Positions 19,678-32,900 are shown, numbered from the stretch's first letter. The stretch: 64,000 nucleotides of DNA from Mermis nigrescens (GCA_036768485.1 JAVLUZ010000145.1:2720756-2784755); one strand, 5' to 3'. Numbers and translations: made by a program. The notes: generated from the letters alone by a model not told the origin.

Positions 19678-20374
19678 TCTGCACAAGCAGATATTTTGTG
19701 ACAATTTGAAAATACGCTCTGTCGAAATGAGATAAAAGAAAGTGCGAAAAAAACCGAAAATCAATAAAATCGAAATTTCAAAATTTTTTATGGGTCTCTT
19801 GTATCCCTGGGCATACAGAACCCCCTGCATAAACCCCCACGCAGCCTAATATTTAAAAAATCTCAAAAAAAAACAAAATTTCACAATTTCAATTTCTCAA
19901 GTGTAAATGCTTCCGGATCAATGGTGAAGCATACTCACATTTCGTATTTTATGGATAATCTGCACAAGCAGATATTTTGTGACAATTTGAAAATACGCTC
20001 TGTCGAAATGTGATAAATGAATGTGCGAAAAAACCGAAAATCAATAAAATCGAAATTTTAAAATTTTTCATGGGTCTCTTGGATCCCTGGGCATACAGAA
20101 CCCCCGCATAAACCCCCACGCAGCCTAATATTTGAAAAATCTCAAAAAAAAGAAAATTTCACAATTTCAATTTCTCAAGTGTAAATGCTTCCGGATCAAT
20201 GGTGAAGCATACTCACATTTCGTAATTTTATGGATAATCTGCACAAGCAGATATTTTGTGACAATTTGAAAGTACGCTTTGTCGAAATGTGATAAATGAA
20301 TGTGCGAAAAAACCGAAAATCAATAAAATCGAAATTTTAAAATTTTTCATGGGTCTCTTGGATCCCTGGGCATA
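19678..20374 (+). repeat. Tandem repeat, about 280-bp unit, 2.5 copies
   Basis: Units start at 19678, 19959 and 20238 with TCTGCACAAGCAGATATTTTG. The last is cut after the phrase GATCCCTGGGCATA. Copies are over 95% alike by eye. Each unit begins with a short palindrome (TCTGC..GCAGA) and includes CATAAACCCCCACGCAGCC. Confidence 0.85.
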
Positions 20375-20554
20375 GATTGAAGCGTTGTACAGAAGATGCA
20401 TGTACATATGAAGTTGACAAGGATATGATAATGAGCAGGTGGGCAGAAGTAAGGCAAATGGATTAAAATAGAATCACAGGCTTAGCAAATTCATAAGAAG
20501 TACAGAAAACAGCTGAAATAGTAAACGTCCAAAATATTACGGACAATTATTAGA

Positions 20555-20665
20555 GGCCCGGTGGTTTGCAGCCGGGCCCGGGCCTGCTATGACCGAACGG
20601 ACCCGGTCCGGGCCCGGGTACCCGGTCGACCACTGTCCGGACCCCCATTCCCCAGAGCTACGTGC
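20555..20665. repeat. GC-rich palindromic block
   Basis: A strongly GC-rich island in an AT-rich background, made of inverted CCCGG/GGGCC strings (GCCGGGCCCGGGCC, GGTCCGGGCCCGGGTACC). It may be the end of a hAT-type MITE. No duplication could be fixed. Confidence 0.4.
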
Positions 20666-20913
20666 CTGCCCACTATAGTTTATTACACTTCACATAGGAA
20701 CATCATTCTCCTGAAGTCTTTTTCACTCAACTTCGGTCATAAATTTTAAAACAATCTCCGACAATAAGCTGACAGATTACGATTATAGCATTATTGATAT
20801 ATAATCATCGTAACCCTCAGCTTACTGTCGTTGAAAATTCTTAGAATATATGCACGAAGTTATGTGAAACAGACTATAAGTCCTGGCGACCATATTTACA
20901 CGTCTTTATCTTT

Positions 20914-21060
20914 ATCTGTATCTTTTTGGTTTCTTTATCTTGCAAATTATCTTTATCTTTATCTTGCTTAATTTTTTATCTTTATCTATATCTTCTAGAT
21001 TTTAAAATTTCAACTTTATCTTTATCTTTTATCTTGCAAAAAATCCTTATCTTGTACAAC
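20914..21060 (+). repeat. Degenerate TTTATC hexamer array
   Basis: CTTTATCTTTATCTGTATC and about 15 further TTTATC or TATCTT hexamers, broken by short spacers. Simple-sequence DNA. Confidence 0.8.
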
Positions 21061-21785
21061 ACTACTCGCGTGACCCACAACTAAGATCAAGATATTGAAA
21101 ATAACTGGTTAGGTGAGCTGATTTATTGTCAAAAAACACAATACTTCGAATTTCAAACGTAAAACTAATTATATAATCTCAAATCATAAACTTCACGACA
21201 ATACTATTTAAATGTTACGAACGTAAGTCCATAAAATAAATATACTACGTTGGCATGGTATCACGGAGTTATGTATCTATGCCCAGTAATACATCCACTG
21301 ATGAGCATCAGTAATATTCCATAACAAAATGCGAACAAGAGGCTGGCCGCCAGATTATCTCGCTGCTTTTCAGCTGCAAAAATTGCAATTAATAATATAC
21401 CCACGTTAATTTGGATCACTAAATATACCTGCGGTCAGGCCCGAATCCAGGATTAGGCCATGGAGGAAGGGCGGGGAGACTCAGCATAAATTGGGCTATA
21501 CCTAAAAAAATTCGCCGGGACAGCCAGCAAAAATCACATTTTTCTATATTTTTTTATAAGCTCCATCTGAAAAACATAAAATTCGGACTTTAAAAAATTT
21601 ATTTCTCCCTTTATAAGGCTATATAAAGTGTCGTCTTTTGGTCGCGCATGAGCCAAAAATTTTGGAAAATACTTCACATCTGGCACGAAGCGCCGTAAAT
21701 TTGAACATTTTACTTCAGGACATGCAATTTTATTTTACCTTTCAAATTTTTTTCAAGCAAGGGAGGGGAGGGAGGTGCGGCCATC
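21061..21785. other. No gene; fragment of a CAGGCCCG...ATCCAGGATT repeat
   Basis: The part from 21437 (CAGGCCCGAATCCAGGATTAGGCC) to about 21780 resembles 62137-62455, including the TTTTTGGTCGCGC and AAAATACTTC.CAT phrases. This marks a dispersed repeat family. The upstream part shows nothing recognisable. Confidence 0.5.
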
Positions 21786-21975
21786 ACACATAGGCGTGAG
21801 ATGAAGGGGGTTGGCGTTATGCGCCTCCGCCCAGAAAGCCAAGCCCAGCAACCAAAGTAGCCCCTCCCAAAATTTAATTTTTGAATTTTTCGTTCCACGA
21901 TTTTTTGATACAAATGGATAGTACTCGATGAGAAACGTTAAAAAATGGCGTTTTTTTGTCGTACCACCATTTGTA
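21786..21975 (+). mobile_element. Degenerate copy of MITE family M
   Basis: Begins CACACATAGGCGTGAG and keeps AATGGATAGTACTCGATGAGAAACGTT and a shortened tail at GTACCACCATTTGTAAGACC. The usual CAGAATTTT..GCTGCCCAC end is absent, so it is truncated and old. Confidence 0.6.
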
Positions 21976-23440
21976 AGACCGTGTGTGTCTACTATTTTTT
22001 TCTATATTTTCTAAACAAATTCCCCTTATTTAACAGAATCGGCTTCTTGTGGTATTCGTTTTTCATACACTCCCAAACGTACTTGCTGTATGCATTTGGC
22101 TGGGCTTAGCGCCCTTGTGAAATATATTTCTTTATTATACCTATTTGCCAATCCGATGGCGAAAGCATGTATCCTCCATGCTTCCGCGTTTATTTTATCT
22201 AAATAATTTTCTTTCCGAAAATATTGTAAAAATTATTCTTGTATTTAACGATGTTGGGCTCGCTTGAATTTCTGTGCTGTTGAATTCTGTCCTTGTGCTA
22301 CACTCAGAAACCAAAAACATTTTTCAAGCTCAAAAATCGGAAAGAAAACAAGTCAAAAAATATTTCAACTTGAGCCTCAGTAAGTTTCTTGGGGTTTACT
22401 CACTTTATCTCTCCGAGTGGAGCGTAGGTAAGTACTTAATCTCAAGAGAGGTTAAGTAAGTAAGTTTACTTAGTTGCGTGCGTAGGGCCCCTATTGGTCG
22501 GGATACTGACCCCCGAGTCCGCCTGGCAGTGAGCGACCCCCAGCTAGGGCGCACGCAACCCCTCAGACGAGTGCATAAGCTAAGATTCGGGTTAGGTAAG
22601 AGGTGACTGCAGGCTTCGACCCTAAGTTACATTAATATCATATTCGGTGGTCAAACAAATGCTGCAATTTTTTGAAAATACTCACACAATGTAGGTATCA
22701 ATAAAATTTGATATAGTCTAACGAAAATTTCATTTGCGCATAAGAAAAAAAGACAATTATCCACCTTTTTATTCTTAATTTATTACAATTATTTTTTTAT
22801 ATATTATTTTTTTGTCACTTTCTCTCATTTTTACTCTTTTCTAGTTTGAAATCAAATGAAGTAATTGAGAGATGGGGGATAGGTGTAATCACATTCGCCG
22901 AATATTGGATACACACTTTGAAATTTGGAAGTTCGTTGTATTTTCGCGAGTGCTTTGCGTATCGTTTTCACTTCAAGTTCACTCTTAATTTTCAAACGCC
23001 GTTGGGCTAAACTTAAGAATATGGTACTTTCGGGAAAGGTGCAAAACGAATATGAAATGCCAAAATTTTTTTGCCAAAATGATAGAACATGATAAATTGA
23101 AGCGCGGAAAGAAAATTTGGTGAAAATCTGAGCCATATTTGCAAAGTCGCAGGCAACTCGATTTGAGTGTTGCATGGGACGATTAAATGACTCGATCCAA
23201 GGACTTACACATTTGTCACAAATAAATAATATGGGCTGAAATAACGGAAGGAAGCATAGCAATGAAGGAGAAATAGGAAAAAAGGCGCGGAAAGTTGTTT
23301 GAAATTTTAAAAAAATTATAAAAAATTTTCATATTTTTTTGCATGTTTTTTTGGTGTTTTACTCGAAAATCTAAGTTTTTGCTTCTATTAATACTCAGGC
23401 TTAGGCTTAGTATATCTAAAAGGTGTTTCAAGCTGCTTAG
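21976..23440. other. No convincing gene
   Basis: Mostly AT-rich. A 136-codon minus-strand frame at 22852-23262 has no recognisable domain and is probably chance. At 22483-22560 an imperfect inverted pair TTGCGTGCGTAGGGC / GGGCGCACGCAAC encloses a GC-richer block of unknown origin. Confidence 0.35.
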
Positions 23441-23449
23441 GTCGAGGTC

Positions 23450-23562
23450 GCTCCCGCTCAGGTCGATGTATTGATGCTTAGGTCGATGTATAGATGCTTA
23501 GGTCAATGTATAGATGCTTATGTAGGTCGATGCATAGATGCTTAGGTCGACGTAAATTGGGT
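23450..23562 (+). repeat. Minisatellite, about 20-bp unit
   Basis: Five or so units of TTAGGTCGATGTATAGATGC with single-base variation. Looser TTAGGTCGA.. copies trail to about 23640. Confidence 0.8.
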
Positions 23563-23923
23563 ATCTACATGTGATTCTGCATTCAGCTGTTTGAATCTTC
23601 AAATACTTAGGTCGAGAAGATGCTTGTTTAGGTCAAGAAAAGGCTAATTAAAGAAACCCATAGCTTTTGTAATATTGATCATAGACGGATGAAATTTTTT
23701 CCGCGCTTTCTTTCAACATGTTCTATGTACTGAGCAAAAAAATCCGCTCTTCTGAAGTTTATTTGTTAGCATTCAGAAAGTACCATATTCTTAAGTTACT
23801 CCACGCCGTTGAAATAAGACAGCTCTCTTTAATTGTTTGATTATCAGCACCTTCTTTTTCTGCAATTGTACGCCGCGTGGCGTTCACGCGCGATCAAGTT
23901 TTCCACGTCATGTAGACGTAAAC

Positions 23924-24681
23924 TAGCAAAGAAAAATGCTCCGATGGAACAAAAAAGATGAATATACTTGGAATTGTGGATTATTATGGATGTAAAAGGA
24001 GGGGACTAGGAAAAATCTACCTAAAGTCGGAAAATCTGCTAAAAATCACACTTTCTCTAAGCAACGAAAAAAATCGATGTATATTCTGCGGCCAACAGAT
24101 TAAAATAAATATTCAACCATAACAATGATTGAAACAGCAGCACGTTAGCTATGCAGTAGCTATGGGAAATGATATTAAGTAAACTAACAGTCTTCCAAGC
24201 CAATTGAATGAAATAGCAAACATCGAAGACAATTGAAGACATGGTTGGTTAAAAACAGTAGGAAACACGTAAGTTGACTTGAAACAGACTTAATGTAGAT
24301 ACACTAGCATGCCCGAAACGATTGTGTGCACTAATCAATCGGCTCCTGCTTTGCTTGCTATAATGCTCATAAAACAAAACAACTTTAAATACAATACCTC
24401 TTAGTTTTCTATCAATCAGGTGCCAGCAATTTAAAAAAGTAACCTTGATAGATTTCGTTTATACACTCTTATCTGAAACTTCGAACATTATTTAAAAAAG
24501 ACACTTTTTAGAGGCCGCAGAATATACATCGATTTTTTGCGTTGCTTAGAGAAAGTGTGATTTTTAGCAGATTTTCCGACTTTAGGTAGATTTTTCCTAG
24601 TCCCCTCCTTTTACATCCATAATAATCCACAATTCCAAGTATATTCATCTTTTTTGTTCCATCGGAGCATTTTTCTTTGCT
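23924..24681. repeat. Element X hairpin head, copy 2
   Basis: Arms TAGCAAAGAAAAATGCTCCGATGG... and its inverse ...CATTTTTCTTTGCTA, each about 170 bp, enclose about 400 bp without genes. It matches the heads at 2734-3332 and 37726-38624 and leads directly into the rest of element X, which ends at 27785. Confidence 0.8.
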
Positions 24682-25437
24682 AGTACACTACTTTTAATTA
24701 GCGTGATTTCAGTACATCAGTCAGTAAACACAATCAGTAACATGCCACAATAATGACAACAGTCCAAGAACGCGGAAAACAATATTGTTCTTAACATCAG
24801 CATTATCCTTTTTAAACAAGACAACCTTATTGACACCATCCATTTTCAAATTAAAACTGCATTAAGTTATTTCTTCTTAATGTGCAGTTCACTTATAATC
24901 AAGCACAAAAATTTAACCAACGAATTCACATTGCAAATCCTCACTCAATCAATACACAAGCACAATGTGTTGTGACTTTTGAAATTGAAAACACCCAATT
25001 TTCAATTTTCAAATTGAAAATTGGATCAATTTTCAAATTGAAAATTGGGTCAATTTTCAAATTGAAAATTGGGTGTTTGAATTTGCGATGAAGAAAATAA
25101 TCAAAAGATAGTCACTTGGTTTATTTAAGCCGAGTAATAAAATAACGACCGTCCACCAATTCCAAACTAAACGCAACTAATCTGATCACTATGAAAAGTT
25201 TTGAAAAATGAGCTTGCTAAGCGAGAGTTGTAAACCAAGAGAAACTTAAAGTTAAAACCTACCATTAAATTATGAGAGAATTATAAAAGATTTTAAACTT
25301 CAAGAAAATGGAAAAGGCGGGATGTTGGTAAATTAGAAGGCAAAGATTTTCGGCAAAAATTCAAAAACTTCACGCAAATATCAAATGTAAGGAACACTAA
25401 CGCTTTGATTTGGTAGTAAAATAAATTTGTAGTATAG
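24682..25437 (+). repeat. Element X middle part with a 28-bp palindromic tandem repeat
   Basis: Shares CTTTTAATTAGC..GATTT.AGTA.ATCAGTCAGTAAACAC and AAGAACGCGGAAAACAATATTG with 38625-38750. It is missing from element X copy 1 apart from about 40 bases. At about 24995-25077, GTCAATTTTCAAATTGAAAATTGG is repeated three times, each unit itself a palindrome. No gene. Confidence 0.65.
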
Positions 25438-27785
25438 ACTACATATTAACAACAAATGAATAGTGCAAACTTTACACAACTACTAGGTGTAGAGAATACT
25501 AACAGTTTACGGCTTATTAATGTACATGATTACAATAAAGCTGTATATCTTTGTCGACTTCTGTGCACAGTAGTGTGATTGCTGGTTCATTTTAAACCAC
25601 TTTTGCAGGCAATTTACATCAATTAAACGATAGCTCTCCATGTGCAAGATTTTGTGAAACATATTATAAACACGGCTAAGAAAGATTTAACTTTAATGCA
25701 GCCCATTTAAGACAAAATTACATCTCTTCAATGATCTAAGGACACTTGAACATAATTTTTAAATCACTTTAGATTACTTTTGAGGGTAAACAAACTCACT
25801 TAATTGATGTCTCACATATGAATCCTTGAAAATTTCTTGACTTCAGTTACAAAGTCTCTGCAAGTCTATCGAATTAGGGTTAACACGTAACGTAAACTTT
25901 ACACAAACACATAGCGTAAAGAATATTTTAGTCGGATTCGTAATTTTGATATTGCTCCGATATTTCTTTCAACATTTATGGAAAAATGAGTCTCCATAAT
26001 GTTTTAAAGACAATAAACATTAGGTTTAAACCACTTTGCAATACTGCTGAGTGTAAGCAAGCGCGCCCAATTGACGTATATATTTCATTCCCTGTAAATT
26101 TTTATATCTCAGGAAAAAATTTCGATTTTTGCAATGCTATAGAACAAAGGCTAACATGCAGTGTAAAAAATTACTCGGATATTATGATCAACATTCATGA
26201 AAAAATTATGTCTCTACAATGGTCTGAGGACATATAAACAATGAATGTAAACTACTTTACATCACTGTTGGATGTAAACAAACGCGCCTGCGTGACGTCT
26301 CACATTTGATCCTTTGAAAACTTCTAGGCTCCAAGAAAAAATTAGGTTTCAGGAATGCTCAAAAACGAAGATAAATATAAATGTAGTGTAAACTTCATGT
26401 AAACACCTAGTATAAAGAAGATTTTAGTCAGATTCGTAATTTTGATATTGTTCCGATATTACGATTAATATTTATGAAAAAATTAAGTCTACATAATGTT
26501 CTATGGGCAAACTAACAATTGGTGTAAACTACTTTACAACACCGTAGAGTGTAAACATATGCGCCAGACTGGCATATCAAATTTGATTCCTGGTCCATTT
26601 CTAGACTTGATAAACGTGTCCCTGACTCTTAACCGGAGAAGCAGGCAGAAAAAACAAGACAGAAACGCATTTAAAACTCCAAATTTTTGACTTTACACTC
26701 GCTAAATATTAATGTATAGACAATTTGCTTTAACATGCACCCGATATAAAGCACTTTATTTTTATTCTATTAGACTTATCCCGACTTCTGGACGGAGAAA
26801 GTGGCGAACAAAAAACGCAACAAAAACGTATTTTCCACCATTTAGAACACTGTAAACTTTAAAATTCCGTACCGAACTCCCCATTGAGTTTAAAGAAATT
26901 CGGTCTGGTACAATTTGTAGCTTTTAAATCGTAGTACATTCCTGTGTGCCAAAATTCTGTTGCAAAAATTATTTGGCATGATTTATCAATCAAACTTCGT
27001 AAAAAACGTGTTTTTTAGCCCATTTTTTACCTCTGATTTCGAACTTTACACCCCCATAAATAACTCAATATTGCGTTTTTTTAAATGCGGCTTGCTGCGA
27101 TGTTTAGCCCCTGTGAGGCACTTTATTAATGCTGTCTTCGATTTGCACTGACTCATAAGCGGAAAAATTGGGAGAGAAATCTTAGTTAAAATCCATTTTT
27201 TCACACCATCCACTAGAGTGTAAACTTTAAACCCCAGGATCTAACTCACCATAGAGCATAGAAGACTTTGCTTATATGCAGAATGTAGCCCTTGATCCGC
27301 TCTACATTTCTGTCAGAAAACATTTTAAAAACCTCATAACCGGAGTTAGTATCGGACATAGGAAGGTTGAAAACTCGACCGAAAAGTGCTTTTTCACCCC
27401 CAGATTTTCGCACTCTTTACACTGCCGTTCGATAAATAATGTGAATTTCAAAAAACAAAAAAAGTGTCATCTGTAGAATTCATCCCTCTATTATCCTATT
27501 CTGTTCAATCCTTCGAGTCATCAATACTCAGTTGTCCACATGCCGCAGTAAAAAGGTCCCAAAATTTGTCCTATGTTATAACGTTACACAAAAACTTTAC
27601 ACCTTCTTTACACAGTCAATTTTGAGTTTCAAGAAAAACAAAAAAACACGGGCAGCGAATTTTTTTATTATCTTTCTTTAAAAAAAACCGCACCTTCCAG
27701 AAGTGTCCCGTTATAGCTGTAGGGGCGGTGCCCAGGTGTTGGGGGTACCCAAGTATATTATAGGTACGCGCTAACGCGCTACCTA
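25438..27785 (+). repeat. Element X copy 2: GTGTAAA/TTTACAC repeat array and terminal motif
   Basis: The inverse of 322-2690, more than 90% identical in the segments compared (for instance 1350-1600 against 26490-26745). The TTTACAC-bearing ~265-bp units are at about 25905-26790. The outer end is CGCGCTAACGCGCTACCTA at 27767-27785. CTATGTTATAACGT is at 27571-27584. No gene is supported. Confidence 0.8.
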
Positions 27786-28104
27786 TGATTTAGGTTCATA
27801 ATCCCGTTATCACGATCGTCTGCCTGCTGTCGTGGGCTTTCTGCCGGCGTGGTTGCGGCTTGCTAAAAAGGAAAGGACAGTTAACAGAAAGAACAGCAAA
27901 GCGTGACCAATGTATAAGTTACATACGTGTTGCGAATAAAAATTAGGTAATCGGTATTCGTCTAGCATGTCTCCACCTTGACAAAAGTGTATCCATGAAT
28001 GCCAATAATATTGAATAATACAATGATACGCAGATGCGATTAAAACAGTGCACATGTCAATGACATAAAAAATTCAGGTGATTGCAATTCACATCAGTGG
28101 AATC
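27786..28104. other. No gene between element X and MITE copy 3
   Basis: Begins TGATTTAGG after the element X terminus. An 81-codon minus-strand frame at 27810-28055 resembles no known family. Confidence 0.35.
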
Positions 28105-28368
28105 CACACGGGGGCGTGGGGGGTTTGAGGGTATGCACCCCCCATAAGTTGGAATACGCCCCCAGAATTCAATTTTCGAAATTTTTTTGCTTTTTTAGCA
28201 ATTTTTTGATGTCATTGGATAGTGCTCGATGAGAAACGTCGAAAAATGGTGTTTTTTCACCATACGACCACTGTTAAGACCATTTTTTACCTTTGAAAAC
28301 CTTTTCACCCCCCTCCCCCCACAAATCTTTTCACCCCCACCCCAGAATTTCGGTGCTGCCAACCTATT
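28105..28368 (+). mobile_element. hAT MITE family M, copy 3
   Basis: Starts CACACGGGGGCGTGG and ends CCAACCTATT, with 8-bp duplications GTGGAATC at 28097-28104 and 28369-28376. Confidence 0.85.
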
Positions 28369-28376
28369 GTGGAATC

Positions 28377-29334
28377 TGTTCTGTCCGGCAATTTAAGTGA
28401 CTATGTCTTGTTTTCGTGTAAACATAATTGTTCGGAACTGGTTATAACCTAGAGGTTAATATGTTAGCCCATATACATACATAATTGCCAAAACTTACGT
28501 TGCAGACCATTGTGTTCTTGTTTATTATAAGATGGAGACATGCTAGAGTAATTAATACCTAGGTAATCTATACTTAAGTATGAAACCTACTTTTTGGGCT
28601 ATTTCGCAAAATATTATGACTTATAAAAACGCGATTGCTTAACCGACTAATCCTGTGAATAATTAAATCCCAAATGAGAAATTACCGAAAACAGTGTAAA
28701 TTGAGCCTAAAACAGGACGCGAAACTATTTAAAGTTAGAAAGTACGACACTTTGCGTATTACTTCTCGCCCACTTCTGATAATTCGGTTGAAATTATTTC
28801 ACGACTTACCTCTTTGTGCATTGAAAACAATTTTTAATGCTTATGCAAGTAGCTACATAAGTGATATCTAAGGATGGTTTAATAATTCAACTTTGGTTAT
28901 AGTCAGTACGATTCTAAACGGCCCATATCTGCTAAAGTCTTATTACTGTATTAGTTTTTCCCGCCCAAATTGCTCTTTCTTCAATTATGTTCTCGTAGCG
29001 GCTGGCCGCTTTTAACTCTTCTTATTGATGTTAAATGTGCTTCGCTTCGCGTAGCGCATCCAGATACATTCCAACACACAACTAACGCCCCACAATCGAT
29101 TAGGGCCCAATTGATTTCCAAGCTTTTTCAGTAATATTTGAAAAAATCCAACCTTTTATCAATTTTTTCCATTCGGTTGGATTCTGGCTCGGTTGGTATT
29201 TAGTTCGAAATAAATTGACACGGACATCAAAGCTACAGCGCTGTTTTCCACGCGTCTGAACTAACAATGCTTGTCAGTTTGCGACCCTCGTCAAACAATA
29301 TAGGCAACGTCATGGCGAGCGGGTCAATCACACT
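28377..29334. other. No gene
   Basis: AT-rich sequence with only short chance frames and no recognisable repeat. Confidence 0.4.
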
Positions 29335-29598
29335 CACACGCGGGCGTGGGGGTTTGGGGGTATGCACCAACCCAGAAGTTGGAATACACCCAGAAACCAG
29401 AATGCCCCCCCCCAGAATTCAATTTTTTGAAAATTTGTTTTGCTTTTTTAGCGAATTTTTGATGCCATTGGATAGTGCTCGATGAGAAATGTCGAAAAAT
29501 CGTGTTTTTTTCACCATACGACCACTTTTAAGACCATTTTTTGACCTTTGAAAATCTTTTCACCCCCCCTCCCAGAATTTTGTTGCTGCCCACCTATA
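29335..29598 (+). mobile_element. hAT MITE family M, copy 4
   Basis: Starts CACACGCGGGCGTGG and ends near GCCCACCTATA. The central GGATAGTGCTCGATGAGAAATG is intact. No clear target duplication. Confidence 0.75.
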
Positions 29599-29754
29599 GT
29601 CATGTTAGAAAGATAGGATACAAAGACGTGATTAAAGATACAAAGATATGTATACCAATGAAGGGAGACTAAGCCAAAAAGGCCAGAAATAGCACAAAAT
29701 AATGTTTACAAAGTCCTATTTTTCCGATTTTTCTGAATTTTAGGGGGTTCGGAC

Positions 29755-29975
29755 CACACATGGGCGTGGGGGGTTTGGGGTATGCACCCCTCAGAAGTTG
29801 AAATACCCCCCAGTAATCAAAATACCCCCAGAAAATTTTTTTTGCTTTTTCAGCAATTTTTTGATGCCATTGGATAGTGCTCGATGAGAAACGTCGAAAA
29901 ATGGTGTTTTTTTTGCCATACGACCACTTTTAAGACCATTTTTTGACCTTTAAAAGTTTTTCACCCCCTCCCAGA
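29755..29975 (+). mobile_element. hAT MITE family M, copy 5, 3'-truncated
   Basis: Starts CACACATGGGCGTGG and keeps the centre GCTCGATGAGAAACGTCG, but breaks off after CACCCCCTCCCAGAAATTT without the terminal GCTGCCCAC. Confidence 0.7.
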
Positions 29976-32900
29976 AATTTTTTCATCCCCCCGCTGGACT
30001 TTTGGCGAACAAAAATGGAAACTTACCCGGTCCTGGCATCGCTGGCAAGGAAATATCTAAGCCCCCGCCCACGAGTACCCCGAGTGAACGCTTGTTCAGT
30101 TCAAGCGGCAATATTTGCTCGGATTCCCGTTCTTGTTTGCTGCCTAAGCGATTAGAAACGCTAGTGTATTTGGCGAAAAACTTGAAGATTATCGGTTTTG
30201 ATTATTAAATTGCTGCAGCTAAAAACGTTAATAAGCTAAATCTCTGAAAAAATTTGTGAAAAATCTTTTGTTATACATGAATGATATGCACAGGCGATTA
30301 TGCGCGATTTACCCTCAAAATATCGCCAAAACCCGAACAAAAAACGTTGAGATAATTCTTGATAATAGGCTGAAATTTGCATATTCTGGCCCCGGCCCGG
30401 GGCCGGGGCCTGGCCTCGGTGCATCCCTAGTTTAAACCCAGAGTTTCTACATTGTATCACAGAACTCTGTATGTATGTATTGTGTATAGATGTGCTCTTT
30501 TTGACAACATCCTCAGCCAGAAAAATTATTACCATATTGTTTAAACCAAAATTATGTACTCTACTCTTCTTACTACATAGGTGCAAAAATTGCAAGATAT
30601 CGTTAAAAGGGTGTGCAATTTTATGATAGAATTGAAACAACTTTAGGCATTTAAACAAGATCAAGCATAATGAGGTGTGAACCGTTATAGCGCGCAAAGC
30701 GCTGGCAGCTGGTTCGAAGACGTTTTTTGTTTTTTCGCAGCCTTTTATGCAAAGAATGGACAGGTTCAATAAATATAGGAAAATGAAGAAAAAAATAAAA
30801 AAATGCATAATAAAGCGCGGTGATAACCTAAAAAAATAACCATGATTCTTTTAAAAAAATAACCATGATTCTTTTGTACGTATGATATAATATACATATG
30901 CATATGATTACTGATTAGTGTAAATATTGTAGGATACTTGCGAGAAATTGAACTTATCCGTGCAACAAAAAGACTCGGATACATTGTCAGTGTCGAATAA
31001 ATTCAAATTAGGACTTACCAAATTTGAAACCGTCAAATTAGCTTACGACGGTGTAAAGCATTTAATCGAATTGGAGAAACAAGCTTAGTATTATTGTTGG
31101 TTTTCTGGAACGGATACGTCATCTGAATTGTTGCACTGTACTGCAGTCACACATGTAAAGTCCTGACATTTTGGAAGGGATACATGAGCTTAAGGTCGAA
31201 GGATTTTATCCCCCAGAAAAATATCCACCCTCCCCCAGGAATTTTTTCACTTCCCCACCCAGAATTCACTTCCCCCACCCAGAATTCAAATTTACTTATG
31301 TTTTGATTATATTTTGTTCAACTTTTTTTGATTTTGTTCTAAATTTGTTTATATTTTTATGCTGTAGGAAGATAGAGAATCGTCAGAAACGCTGAAAAAC
31401 GATATTTGTGCCGCGTACCCTTTGTTTTTGGCCTAAAAAAGAATCACCCCCAGAATTCCCATGCTGTGCATGTCGGAGACGGCTATTTTTATGTGGATGA
31501 TCTCATACTTTTGGCCAAAATTGACAAAAAAGCACCTTAAATGGTCAAAAAACGCGATTTTTCACTCAAAAACTCAGGGTGTGAAAAATTTTAGCTTTTG
31601 GAGGGCCTCACCTATTTTAAGTGGAGGATTGATTCGAATTTGGAAAAAATTGTAAAATAATAACAAATAATTAAAACATTTTGTTAAATTTAAAATAAAA
31701 AATTAGAAAAATTAAAAAATATCTGGACTACCATCCCCTGTTACATTTATGACTAAAGTCATATTATTATTACTATTATTATAGATCGCTGTAGCTACGA
31801 AACAAGATTGTACTTTGATGCTTGTGTTGAGGAATAGTGTAAAGTAAAATGTTTTGTTAACGTTTATTCTTATCATGGCGTGCAACTTGGTGTAGTGCTC
31901 AGCTGTATCGATATTGTGCCTTAATTGGTAAAAACTCGTAAGATGCAACAAATTTACTTTACACTGATCGATTTAATAGCTCTTTTGTTTTAATAACCAG
32001 TTTTATTTACATTTTTATTGTTTTATTACATTTGAATTAGAACAGCATAGGATCGTTTAGTGCAAATTTAAATGCTTGGCGCTTGCTTCCTATACATGCA
32101 CATATCACTAGCACACTTTAAAGACGTCTTTTGGATACGATGCGCATCGCATAAAAAATAGCTCTTTTAATAAATTTTTCTTCTACCCGGAAAAACTCGT
32201 CAAGATGCTACTGCATTATCAGTTTAGTACGACAATGGTCATTTACAGCTTTCCAAAATGTTTCGAGTAACACAGAATTTGATAAACTCTTGCCTTAGGC
32301 TCATTTACTCATTTATTGAGATTCTCGATTTGATTTTACTGGCGCACCGTGAAAAAACTAATCAAATATTTCCGGAAAACAACCTTTTTCCAGTACGTCA
32401 TAAGAGGATAGCTACATCTTTTGGGCTGAAAGAATCCACAAAAATTCCCTCAACTCCAGCACATGGGCGTAAAGGGTTTGGGATCTAAGACCTAAAGAAG
32501 TAAATGCCTAATTTATTTACTTATTTCTTTATTTATTTATTTATTTATTTTTTCATATTGATGACTTTCTGTTATTATTTGAAATATTATTATTGATGTT
32601 GTTCGCAATTAAAATGCTGCCCATTATGTACATGAGTACCTATGCTTTACAGTACATTATGTATATATGTGTTGTAGGTACTTACCTATTCTGTTTCACA
32701 TGAATTTGGTCATGAAGTTTAAAATTCTTATCCGACAGCGAGCTGACAGATTGCGGTAAATGTGTCGTGTTCATCCACAATTACCGCAAATTGAGGGTGA
32801 AAATTCTTGAAATTTATGCGCGTTTTTGTGCCCAAAGAGGCCAATTTAGGAAATTTTTCTGGGTTATCCCTCTTGAATTTCGTACTGTACACACATCTGG

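Noticed and set aside
23450..23562. CRISPR array
   Set aside because: Short units without unique spacers in a eukaryotic context. It is a minisatellite.
322..27785. One 27-kb transposon with 2.4-kb terminal inverted repeats
   Set aside because: The penton gene begins inside (3507-3346) and continues outside (319-1) the supposed left terminus, and the arm plus hairpin recur elsewhere. Two inserted copies of element X explain this better.
30236..30808. 190-codon minus-strand frame as a gene
   Set aside because: No recognisable domain, rich in F/I/L from AT-rich DNA, and running across the GC-rich hAT-like block.
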